From Todiramphus chloris collaris (Eukaryota; Chordata; Aves; Coraciiformes; Alcedinidae), in NCBI GenBank assembly GCA_025345505.1, contig JANVCC010000048.1, positions 5,354,438 through 5,418,437 on the forward strand: DNA of 64,000 nt. The letters are read 5' to 3'. The notes under the pieces were generated by a model. It was not told the origin of the DNA. It ran no database searches and worked only from the letters and a program-made list of their open reading frames with translations. Positions 49,742-60,120 of the stretch are shown in pieces. Numbering within the stretch: the first letter of the stretch is position 1; each line of letters opens with the position of its first letter. The translations under genes were made by a program, and so were the position numbers.

Positions 49742-52381
49742 TAGAACATTCTGAACAACTTTAATATACAAAACTAATGATTGTTTTACAAGAGTTAGAA
49801 GTTTTCCACAATAAGAATTTGTGGTTTCCTGTGCGAGAAAGAATGCCAACTCATACCAAGTTCTTCATGGAAAATGTTTTTTTTTCAGGGCTTCCTTAAG
49901 AAGCTCACCCCTGTAACACCAAGATTACTTGCTTTGTTTCAGCAGAGGCAGACAGGATTATAAATTCTCATCTCAGTCTTTGCAAAAGAAACATTTAAGG
50001 AAGTAGCATCTGTTTAATTGTTAGGACACTGTCTACTGCTGAATTGTGAAAGTACCTCTGTATGTTGCTCTAGGAATTCCAGAGGTAATCATGAGTCTCA
50101 AAGACAGCATTTAATATGTCTTCTTGCTTTATTGCATTTGGAAAGATCTTTCAGCCAGGCTGAAGTTCAGCACAAAACCACTCTGGTCCTCAGCTTCCCT
50201 ACTTCACACACAAATATGGGCCTTTTGGGGCTTTGCTTTTGATTTCAGCAGCTTGCTGCTGGCAAGCACCTCCTGGGAGCACCAAAAGAGCACATCCAAC
50301 CGAATACTGCACTACAGGTTTCTTCTACAAGGCTACTAGGTCAAGACTCCAATAGTAGGTCAGATGAAACAAAATCACTGGTAACTTATTTTTTTGCAGA
50401 AGAAGGCAGATTAAGTTGCCAAACCAGGGAATGGAAATTTATATCTCACCTGGAATGTTTTATCTGCCATCTCCCTGCCCACACAAATCTCTTCAAGTTG
50501 TCAGTAGCTGTACTATCCCAGCAGAGTATGCTACGCAGCGCATTTCAGACCTGAAGTTTATTACAGAAGTATTAGCTAGGCATTCTCCTCTTAAAGCACA
50601 AGTTTTATGAGCCAAAAATGCATACCCAGCAGTGATTAGTTAGGCTATAGTTAGCTTTTTTAGTGCAAGTCCTAGGAAGTTGTCTAGCTGGGTTCAGTGC
50701 CACTTAAACTTCATTTTACACAGCGTAATTTAATTTCAAGCTAGAAGAATTAAACTGGCATTCCATACCAGGAATCCACATAAACAACTTATTTCCATAC
50801 TCGAGGCTTTTGCTTGCAGTAGGAAGCCTGAACAACTTTGTTGCCAACCCACAAAAATGATACAAAAATAGGCATTTGCATGCAAGTTGTAAAATGAGGC
50901 ATGCACCAAGTATTATGGAGACAAGACAAACAAGTGTATGTAAGAAAAAATACAGATTCTTTGCCAGCTATTGGCACTCTGTAACAGGAAGGACAAACAG
51001 CCACTGGGGAGAGCATCCAGGAGAGGTCTGGTGCAATCCCACAGTCAGGGTGTTTTATAAAGTTCTGCGGAGTCTTCACTCTTGAGTTTTGCAAGGGTCG
51101 AGTTCTGCACAAACTCCTTTGAAGTAATGTTTGTCACACAGTATATGCTTTAAACCACAAATGACAGAATCCTCTAACTGGAGTAATTCAAGCCTAAAAC
51201 CAACAGTGGGATCTAATCAGGAATACATACGCTAAGCAGCTTCAAAGAGCAAGGTGGGAGAAGAAGAAACATCTACTTTTTTAGCAGTTATCACCTAAAA
51301 GCTGATTACAGATGAGAACAAAGCTTCACATGCAGCACACGAACAAGGCAAAGCATCCAGAGCATGAGTAACTCCAACAGGCAAGTCTAACAAGAGCAGC
51401 CTAGCTAAGCCAGAGCCTTACTGGTAGGTAGTACCTCAGTAAATACGCTTCGGTTTCTTTTTGCAGTTCTGTTCATGATTTCAAGTTTTGCTTAAGTAAC
51501 CTCCCTTCAGCAGCAGAGAGGATTGTGTGTAGGTAGGCTCTGGGGAGCCAAACACATGGCTGGCTGATCAGCTACAGGGCAGAGTTGTGATCCACACAGC
51601 CTGTGAGGAAACGGGCACCCAAGCTTGCCAGCAAGGACAACCCACAGTAACAGCTGCCGTGACCAACCTGGAAACAAACAACTTCAAATTGCCGAAGTTC
51701 GAGATGACAGCTCTGATCCCGTATCAACCTGCAGCCTGGGGAAGAAGCAGCTCTACCTCCTCCTGCTCTATTTCTGTCTTTAAACTAACACGTACTGTAA
51801 TTTTTAGTTTCAGAGAGCAGTGGAAGAGTCAGTGAAGAGAGGCAGGCAAAGCGGCACTTACCACTAGCTGTGCGAAGGAAATCATTAACAGCAGCAAAAG
51901 GAAGCTAAGGTTGAAGGGATTAATTCAAGTTACATTTTCAGAACAGCAATTTCCCTACTGCTGGAAATGCTGCTCTCCTGCACAATCCACGAGGTCTCCT
52001 CCTCTGTTAAGCCTTACAGTTGTCAGCTTTCCTGGAGTTGGAAGGCACTGCATAGACAGACATGTCTTTAAATTGGCTGGGAAGCCAATTTAAGCTTAGA
52101 GGAAACTTTAAAATAAATATTTTCCCCTGTAGGGGTTGAAGCAAATTTAAGCCAAGTTAACAACATTGGCAGAAGCTTTCATTAAAAGAAAGAAAAAAAC
52201 CTTAACATAAAGCTTTCTCCAATGCTCTATTGCTATGCCTTTCTAGAACTTCCACCAACTTAGTTAAGAACAGATTTTGGAGGTGGGTGAGGTAGTATTC
52301 CCTTATTTACCCCTATTGCTTTTAAACGTGTTCAGCAATTTACTGCCATTTAAAGTCTTATCACTTGACTTTTTAAGAACC

Positions 52382-52417
52382 TTTAAAGGTCTCTTCCAAC
52401 CCAAGCTATTCTATGAT
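52382..52417 (+). mobile_element. CR1 LINE tail remnant (about 36 bp)
   Basis: Only the terminal sequence is left: tttaaaggtctcttccaacc, then 'caagctattctatgat'. This is the same tail type as the host element at 11071. Confidence 0.8.
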
Positions 52418-53753
52418 GCCCACCACCTTTCATGATAAACATGTGTTTCTTCTAAAGCCTTTAATAATTGAACATCTCTTATTAATGAGATAATGTGATC
52501 AATCCTCCCAATTTTGCCTATATCCATTCTCTAGACTCACTCCATAGGCGTTTATGAATTAATCAGCAGCACTTAAAAAAAAAAAAAAAAACAACCAAAA
52601 ATAAATAAGACTCACTCCCTAACCTCCTCTGTGACAGATGTTCCTCCTCCATTCCCCATCCATCTTTCCTTGCCCTCAGTGCCACGCTGTTGTATTCCTC
52701 TATCTCTGAAGCACAGACCGTCTGCTCTTCCAGATGAGAAGCCGTTACCTGTTTCCTCAAAAAAGCATTTCCACAGGTAGTTATTAAATCCAGAACACAC
52801 ACTCATTTCTACATCTTCTGTATGAACTACACTTTTTAAGCTATCACCCATGACTTTGCTCAGTTAGCATAACTATCTAACATGATCATTCCAACCTATA
52901 ACCCTGAGTTTCTGCTGTGATTTCAGACAAATACTGATTTAGCATTCCCAACACTGACTCCAAAAGACTAATTTTCCAGAAGAGCAAGCATCTAGCCAAA
53001 AAGAGTGTTTTGCCTTCTTTTAAGACACAAGCATTAGAATGGAAAAGGTCAAACTCTCAGCTGTTTGGAGATATGAAAAACAGATCCCAAAATACGCTAC
53101 CTTAAATCAAGAGACTTCTTTTTATGTTTTTGTTTTTACAAGCAAGACTATATAAAGCCAGTCACCCTCTTATTAGCATAATTTAGGTAATATTGGTGTT
53201 TAACATGAACAGGAAATCTACAAACAGGTAGGACAGAGTAGGCCTGGTGAGCAAACTAAAAAAAAAAAAAAAAGATAGGAAAAAAGAATTATTCTACAGT
53301 CACTGAAAATTTCCCCTCTGAGTAACAGGGTTTTCACAGCAGTTACAATGAGTACTGAGGAGCCTCGGACAGGGGCAGCCTTCTCTGCTATCAACAGGCA
53401 GGAAAGTAAAAGTCATTCCTTTTCACTGTGAAATGCTCCTCACAGCCAGGAAAATTCAAATTTCCATTCTTCCAACTACAAACTGCTTTACACATGTTTT
53501 GAAGTAAATGCCTGATTTATCCCCTTGTACAGGACTAATGAGACCAACTCAAGCCTCTGAAAACGGAGCTTTATCACTAACAATCTCTAGCAGTAACCAA
53601 GTACTTGCTCCTTCTCACCCAAAGTTTCAAACTGACATTGTGGAACGGGTTAAGTGCTCAGAACAGCAACTTTTGTCGTTAACACAATCATATCCGTTTT
53701 CCTAAGGGGCTTGAATTTAATCTGTTCAGAAAACTTGCACTGAAAGTGAAAGG
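52418..53753. other. Non-coding unique sequence
   Basis: No gene recognised. A-runs of 15 or more lie near 52575 and 53258. Confidence 0.55.
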
Positions 53754-53834
53754 CTGATCCTGCTCTGGCAGGGGAGTTGGACTCGATGATCTCCAGAGGT
53801 CCCTTCCAACCCCTACCACTCTAGGATTCTATGA
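53754..53834 (+). mobile_element. CR1 LINE 3'-end fragment (about 80 bp)
   Basis: Reads tgatcctgctctggcagggg, then 'agttggactcgatgatctcc', and the tail ccctaccactctaggattct. It is 5'-truncated. Confidence 0.92.
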
Positions 53835-54139
53835 TGAGAGAAGAGGATGCCTTTTTAAACCGAACAGAGAAGTGGAGACAGAAAAGAGCTGTTAACATGA
53901 CTTGAAGGGACACCTTTTCATATCCCTGTTCTTCTGGATTAGTTATGACCACAGGCTGTGGATATACATATATACATATGCACATACGTATGTGTCTTTA
54001 CAGTTGTATTTCACATTCTTGCCAAATCTAAGTAAATAAGATTCATATGCAATCTAACTAGTGGCAAAGAAAACTTCTGACAACTTCGATACAGTAAGAA
54101 CAGTCCACTTTTGTTTTAAGACCATTAAAAGCAGGAAAA

Positions 54140-54635
54140 GGGCTCGCAGCACGTAGCATTTAACAAGAAGTCAATTTGATCTCCACTAATACTTAACACC
54201 AGAGAAACAAATGCAGCTACAGTTGCCTGTATTAAGCAGCTGGCAAGCTCCGAGATGGAAAAGTTGCGGAACAGCTGGGGAATGCGAGACCCTTTTGAAC
54301 AGGCTGCTATGTGATCCAAAATAATGGTACGTGTTTACACACAACACAATGGCAGCAACAGCCAAATGCAGGGCTGGCGAACGCGCTCCAGCTGCTCCTT
54401 CCCTCAGACGAGGCACGGCGAGCAGATACAAAAGAGCTCATATTCGCAAAAATATGGCTTTCATCTTAAAAGGCAGCAGTCCCATTTCCAAACTGGGCAG
54501 CTGGCCCTCCAACTGGACTAAACCATACAAGGTTCTGTATCGGAAATTACCCTCGCAAACAGGTCTGGATTAGGGGCACGGAGCTGTTCAAACTGCCGCT
54601 GTTTTTCCACCAACAGTTTCCAGCAATGCGTTATT
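54140..54635. other. CpG-enriched patch, possible intronic enhancer or exon
   Basis: I count 18 CpG in about 500 bp, the densest cluster outside the main island. It contains a forkhead-type TGTTTAC word near 54333. Frames are open on both strands for about 80 codons (plus 54331-54573, minus 54431-54186), but neither translation is recognisable. Confidence 0.4.
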
Positions 54636-56330
54636 CAGCCCAACAGGTTGCCATTTAACACATTAAAACCAAGAACAACAAACCACCTTTTCTCATGACA
54701 GTGTTTCCCAGCTAGCATCAGGAAGACAGCCGTATACAAACACTTACTGCAGACACTGACTACCCAGGAATTAGCTGTCCACTTCAGGGATGTTCAGGGG
54801 AGGGTTTGTATAAACACGGGGCTATTTCACTGCTTTTTTTTTTTTTTACACTAGTGTTGCACGTTGGTGAAGAAGTCAGTTGGCATCTGAAGACACTCCA
54901 TCCCACCTCTTACACCTAGATAGTCCTTATTTGCTGCTGCTTATGCAATGACTGACAGCATGTTGCAAGGAGCGCTCGGTTGTTTCACAACTGCCAGCTG
55001 GAGACAACACAATTTTGTACCTGACCTTGCACAAAAATTGCATCACTTTATCTCAAGTGACCTTCCCAGTTTTCACATCTCAGAAGCACAGTATCAGTGG
55101 TATCATCTGTCTCGCTCAAGAGAAAACATGATTAAATAGTGCTAACAAACTGGCTACTGCCTTCTATCTTAACCATGCCATTCCGAATTACGCTACGCAC
55201 CAAAACAGAGTTAAGTTTTGGTGTTAGTTTGATGTTAAGTAGTGGAATGTTTCAACCCGCTGCATCTTGATTAAAAATAGCATAGCTTGAAAGAAACATT
55301 TTTTGACTCAGAGGAAGAGATGGCATTGAAAGATTTCCTCTTCTACTTCCTCTGCAGATAGCCATTAATGTTACAATCCCAGTTAAGAGCTATTCAGAAT
55401 ATCACAGTTAAAACTGGACAAAAGACAGATGCCATAGCAACAAGAACAGATGCAGGAATAATTTTTAACCTCCCTCACTTTTACAAAGAAAAAGGCCACT
55501 AAAAGCCATCATAGAAAAGAGGATTTTGAAATACAGGTTGTGCTGTCTTGTAATTAACGGAACTTTGTCAACGGTAAGCACATCCCTCAGCACATCTCAG
55601 CAACAAAATGCCACATCTGTACACTTCAATTCCATACTTCTGATAAAGACTTTTTAGTGAAACCCATTGGGAATTAAGCCGTATGTTTAAGAAATTCCCC
55701 GCAGAAATGGATTACATGTACTGAATAAAGAGGGATAATAAGTAGAGCCTTGAATCATGCTTCCAGAGATGCTTCTGGTACCAAAACACTGTTAACTCCA
55801 AGTGCCCTTTCCTGCAGGCAAAGCGGTGACAGGCGTGCTACTTTCAAATCCTGCCATCTGTCAGGATAAGGGCAGGGATTTGCTTTTCCAGCTGCACCGA
55901 GGCTGCTCTCGCTAGGAGCGGCTGCACGCGTTGCAGCAGAGGGATGCTGGATGTATCCCCAGGGGACCTCAGGATGAGTTCCAGACCCCAACCTGCACCA
56001 GCAGCTTCTTCTCCGGAGTTTTGAAGCAGTTTGGAACCGGTTTTGAATCAGTTCTGTTACCCAGCTTTATCCAGCTTTGACCGAGCACCACTACTCTAGT
56101 ATCTCTAAAGTCTTGAAGCTTGAAACAAATGCAGGACTGTTGGAATGAGTTATGACACCAAATTAGCACAGTTCAAGCAGATAATGTGCAATGATTACAG
56201 GTAATGAGCAAGAGAGGTGTGAGTGATCTGGACCACACATAAGCTGCACTGAACCTCTCCCAAATTACTCTCTGTACTTACCATAATGGATTATTCTTTC
56301 AACCAAGATCACGATCATAAATTTAAATTA

Positions 56331-56374
56331 AAAGCAAACCCAAAACCAAATAAAAACCCCACAAAAACCCAAAG
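56331..56374. repeat. A/C-rich low-complexity tract
   Basis: A-runs alternating with CC to CCCC over about 44 bases. Confidence 0.75.
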
Positions 56375-58907
56375 AACTCTACTCCCTCATCAATTAGCCT
56401 CTACTCAACTAATCACTGTTTTAAAGGCGAAGGTATTTATCTTAAACTTCCAATCCTGTACTTACCACATACAGATAAAATTAGTGTACTTGAAACTATT
56501 CTTTGGTTTCAGTCCCCTTCTTTGTAGTCAAATCATACATTGTAGCTTATTTTCTATTAAAAGACCTATCAGGGTATTTGTGTGCATGAACGGGAGGGTA
56601 GTTTCCATCTTTCTGAGAAGTTCTTTTTAAGAAGGATTTTACACATAAATACAAACTTGTCTCTTTCACCAAACAATTATTGCTGTTACTGGCCACAGAG
56701 GAACTAAGAAAGCAAATATTTTGATCGCTTCTTCCTGACTTTACTGCACACAGATAAGGATTTTTTTTTAAAGCTTGTTAGGAGGTACACCTACACCAAA
56801 GTGTACTTGCCATTACATAGATTCCCCTACCATGTAGATCTCCTGACAGCCATGTCCCAACAGGCTCCAGATCGTTTATACACATACCAAGTATTGTTCA
56901 AAGCAGACTTGCTTTAAGCAAGATTAAATACCTGTTCAGTTTGAACTGTCCCAGTGCCAGGATAAACTACACTAAACTAGTTCAGACAGTTATCCCACCG
57001 GGCACCAAGGGCCTTCCAAACTCCCAGTACCCCAGAATCTGCTGCTTCTGGGAATGACTCCAGGAGCTGTGGGATAGCTCTCCACAGAGGACATTACAAA
57101 TTAAATATTTCAGAAGTGTGCTCGTGTTTACGTGAAGCAAGGCTGCAACAGTTCAGCGTATGAGTCAGCACGGTTTGCATCCACAGAGAACTGAGCAGTG
57201 CAGTTGGGAACTATAAATTTTCTAGGAAAACAAAGACCGTGAAATGATTCCCTCAGGGGAGTACAGTTCAGGCTGCACCTAGCAGGAGCCAGCATTCACC
57301 TGAAGACAGGAATTGTGTTCAGAACTTTACTGCTGAAAAGCCTACGGTTTTCCTGGGGCAATTTCAGAAGTTTCTACACAGAGCAAACACTTAGGTCCTG
57401 CCTGTATCAGAGAAGTTAATAATATCATGGCCAGATAAACACACAGGCACACACATCCACGCCAGGTTACAGCTCTTCAAGTCTTACAATTAACACTCAG
57501 CTCCTTAAAAGCCAAAGCTGAAGCGTGTTTCCTATCAGGAGAGCAAAGAAAAATTTTAAATGCATCTCACTCCGTACAATAACACCCAACAAAGTCTTCA
57601 GACAGGTAAGCAAAGCAGAACTGAAAAAGAGCAAATCACCCTGGTGCATTTCACCACGCTGCTACCTACAGCCAGATGTATTTAGGGACAAGGCTTTTAT
57701 TGAGGCCTCAGGATGAGGCACAGGAAAACAGGATGACATATCAAGCCTCTGAACGCCCCACCAGGGAAGAATTTCTCGTGGCAGGAACAGCTGTCAGGCC
57801 CATGTTTCAAAAGCTGAGCACGTTACCACTGTTCTTTCCTCTTGTCTCCACAACAGGAACCTCTGTCTTGTGGAGGCTTGACGCAGACCATCAAGAAAAG
57901 AGGACTGTTTCTCTGAAAACACAGGCTGGATCTCCACCACTGTTGGCTACCCAGGGCAGCACACAGAGCCAGAGGACAGCACATCCTCATCTTGAACTGC
58001 ACCTTCAGGTCAGAGGTAGTGACACCTCAATGAAGTAATGCTGCATGCAGTTCTGTTGTCATAAAGCTCATCAGCCATATGAATCAGCCAAGACAGGTTT
58101 CCATTTTCAAGTGGCTTTTGTTTTCATTTTGAACACAAAAGATTAAGATAATGACAAGCTGAGAACATTTTTGAGCATAATGTAGTTTGGTTTGCTCTTA
58201 AAGAAACACACTTGCCGTGATAAAAACAACCAGGCTAGTTCAGAACACCTTCCATAGCTACCAGAGGGACTGTTCACATACCCAGAAGAACAACATATCT
58301 ACCAGGATAAGAGTGTCTTTCAGCACAAGAGATGCAGACCTGAGATCCGTCTGTAATGACACTAACAACCGTCGAAGACCCAGAACAGCATCAAAACTCA
58401 GTTAGTAATTTTCACTTCCTATTTGCTTCCCAGGCCTCATGCTGCTTGCCCCCTGCCAAGTAATAAAATCAAGTATACTCGGTCTTTGCAAGACCACTTA
58501 AGTCTCTCTTGAGAGAGTCATAATCCACAATCACGGACAGACTTTAACCAGCATTATTAATAACATGGATCCAAAGGTGTCTTCGGTCAGCGCTGCAGCC
58601 TGGGGTGCCCATGCTTTAGGTAAAATCCTGCAAGCACTGTAACTATCAGCCTACCTACTCATTTCTTCCCTATTAACCACAATACTTCATTGTTTCCCGG
58701 AGTTCGGGCTCCAGGTCAAGCTGCAGTCCCTCTGCTGACCCATTTAAGCCAGGGAAGGTGAGTCCTGAACCTCTCCAGCGCAGCTGTCGGGCTCTGAGCC
58801 AAAGAGGTTCCGCGCATCAGTAAACAAGCCCCCTGTCGATTTCCTGAGACTTCCCCAACCAGCACGACCAAGCCCCCCTGCCTTTCCACCAAACGCGCAC
58901 CCTGCCG

Positions 58908-58932
58908 CCGCCTCCTCCTCCTCCTCCTCCTC
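58908..58932. repeat. (CCT)n trinucleotide repeat
   Basis: About eight CCT/CTC units within the CpG island. Read on the minus strand it gives GAG repeats and an artefactual poly-Glu frame. Confidence 0.9.
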
Positions 58933-59113
58933 TCCCAGCCGAAAAGAACAGACGAAAACTCCCTTCAACATTTTCTCATCCCGGGGGCCGAGCGCGGCAA
59001 TGGGCGAGCCCCCTCTGCCGCGCCTCCGGCTCACTGCCGCCGCCCGCCCCGGGGCTGTCCCCGCAGGGCACCCCGCCGCCGCACCCGGCCGCTCCCCGCA
59101 CCGAGCCCGGCCA

Positions 59114-59131
59114 CCCGCCCGCCCGCCCGCC
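59114..59131. repeat. (CCCG)n short repeat
   Basis: Four CCCG units within the CpG island. Confidence 0.85.
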
Positions 59132-59637
59132 GGCCGCAGGGCGGAGAAGCAGCGCCGCGGGGCCGGCCCGACCTGGCTGCCGCTCGGAACGCCGTGCTCT
59201 GCCCCGCAGCAGGTGCTCCCGGGAACCGCGGCGGGCACCGCGGGCAAAGGCGCAAACCCTCCGCCCTCCTCCACATGTTGCTGCGCCGAGGAGAAAGCCC
59301 GACACCGGAGTGACAGCTCGGCCCCGGGCGGGAGGGGGAGGAGGGAGGACGCGGGGAAGTTTCGTGCAGCACCTTCGCGGCGGACGGACACCCGCTCGCC
59401 GGGAGAGCGTGGAGCCCGCGGCGCCTCATCAACGGCGGCGGGGGGCAGCGCCGCCCCGGCCCCCGAGCGGGTTTCCCTCCGTCGGGGAAGGGTCCGGCGA
59501 GCGCGGCCACCGCCCCCGCCGCCACTCACCTCACAGCCGGCGGCTCGGGGGCAGCCACAGCCTCCGGCGGCCTCCGTCCCTCCGGCCGGCCGGCGGGGCG
59601 GAGTGGGGCGGGGGGAAGCGGCGCGGCCCCCGCCGCT

Positions 59638-59682
59638 GGGGAGGGGAGGGGAGGGGAGGGGAGGGGGGGGGGGGGGGGGGGG
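59638..59682 (+). repeat. (GGGGA)n followed by a run of 20 G
   Basis: Five GGGGA units run directly into 20 consecutive G (59663-59682). The plus strand has many more than four G-tracts of three or more, sufficient for G-quadruplex formation. It lies inside the putative first exon or promoter. Confidence 0.95.
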
Positions 59683-59821
59683 TGGCCGCCTCCTCCTCGT
59701 CGGGGCGGGGCAGCGCTCCTCGCCTCCGCGCCCTGCCGAGGAGCGGACGTGGCCGGCCCCAGCCGCGGCCGGCGCGGAGCGCGGAGGAGCAAGTGCCGCG
59801 CAGCGTTCCGCGGCCCCACGC

Positions 59822-59853
59822 GGGACGGGGCGGGACGGGGCGGGGCGGGCGGG
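59822..59853. promoter_or_regulatory. Tandem GC boxes (Sp/KLF-type sites)
   Basis: Four closely spaced gggacggggc/ggggcgggc units match the GGGCGG core bound by Sp1-family factors. Another ggggcgg cluster lies at about 59595-59612. Both are typical of TATA-less CpG-island promoters. Confidence 0.75.
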
Positions 59854-59919
59854 ACGCGCCCCTCGCCCTGGCCCCGCCTCCGCGCTCCGCGCCCCCCGCC
59901 CGGCTCGCCCCGCTTCCGC

Positions 59920-59936
59920 GCGCCTCCTGGAGGCGC
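59920..59936. repeat. GC-rich 17-bp inverted repeat
   Basis: gcgcctcc-t-ggaggcgc has perfect 8-bp arms around one base, close upstream of the GC boxes on the minus strand. Confidence 0.75.
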
Positions 59937-60120
59937 TGCTCCACTCCTTAAAGGGGCCGCGCCAGCAGGGGAGGGGGGCGAGGCGGGGTATGGAGCTGGG
60001 CTAGCGAGCCACCGAGCCGGGCCACTGCCAGTAACCCCCGCTGGCCGCCACACCAGAGGCGGCAAATGTGGCTGGGGTGGAGCTACCTGCCGAGAGCCTG
60101 AGGAGGGGCCGTGCCGCTGG

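Larger units (their letters stand above)
48485..52381. other. Non-coding unique sequence
   Basis: No gene recognised. A/C-rich tracts lie at 49375-49424 and 49708-49741. A short C-run lies near 49180. No interspersed repeat recognised. Confidence 0.55.
53835..58779. other. Non-coding sequence adjoining the CpG island, with CpG-enriched patches
   Basis: No coding exon recognised. Includes a perfect 14-bp palindrome (cacatacgtatgtg, 53981-53994), CpG-enriched patches at 54140-54635 and 55820-56095, and an A/C-rich tract at 56331-56374. A plus-strand donor-like AAG|GTGAGT sits at 58757/58758. A 120-codon plus frame (57676-58038) matches nothing I know. Confidence 0.5.
59530..59950 (-). other. 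Putative 5' non-coding first exon with splice donor at 59530
   Basis: On the minus strand the sequence ...GGCTGTGAG|GTGAGTGGC gives a full consensus donor, with the last exon base at 59530 and the intron starting at 59529. Between about 60065 and the donor the minus strand has no ATG (no CAT on the plus strand), as expected for an untranslated first exon. The 5' limit is not visible, because CpG-island promoters usually start at several sites. The value 59950 marks only a weak TATA-like TTTAAG at about 59948-59953 and could be wrong by hundreds of bases. If real, the downstream intron extends left into the rest of the window. The host gene is unknown. Confidence 0.5.
58780..60120. promoter_or_regulatory. 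CpG island, probable promoter of a minus-strand gene
   Basis: About 1.3 kb of very GC-rich sequence with dense, undepleted CpG rises sharply from AT-rich flanks. It contains (CCT)n at 58908-58932, (CCCG)n at 59114-59131, a GGGGA/G20 tract at 59638-59682 and tandem GC boxes at 59822-59853. In vertebrates such islands usually mark promoters. Long open frames on both strands here (up to 334 codons) are explained by the scarcity of AT-rich stop codons and lack recognisable domains. The minus-strand splice donor at 59530/59529 favours a minus-strand gene. A divergent transcript on the plus strand cannot be excluded. The gene is not identified. Confidence 0.9.

Noticed and set aside
57525..58038. 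Two overlapping plus-strand frames of 63 and 120 codons
   Set aside because: No recognised domain and no splice or promoter context; likely chance.
59000..60004. 334-codon plus-strand frame and several overlapping 130-260-codon frames in the CpG island
   Set aside because: GC-rich DNA has few stop codons, so long frames open in many registers at once. The translations are only Pro/Arg/Gly/Ala-rich with no domain, and several start at non-ATG codons.
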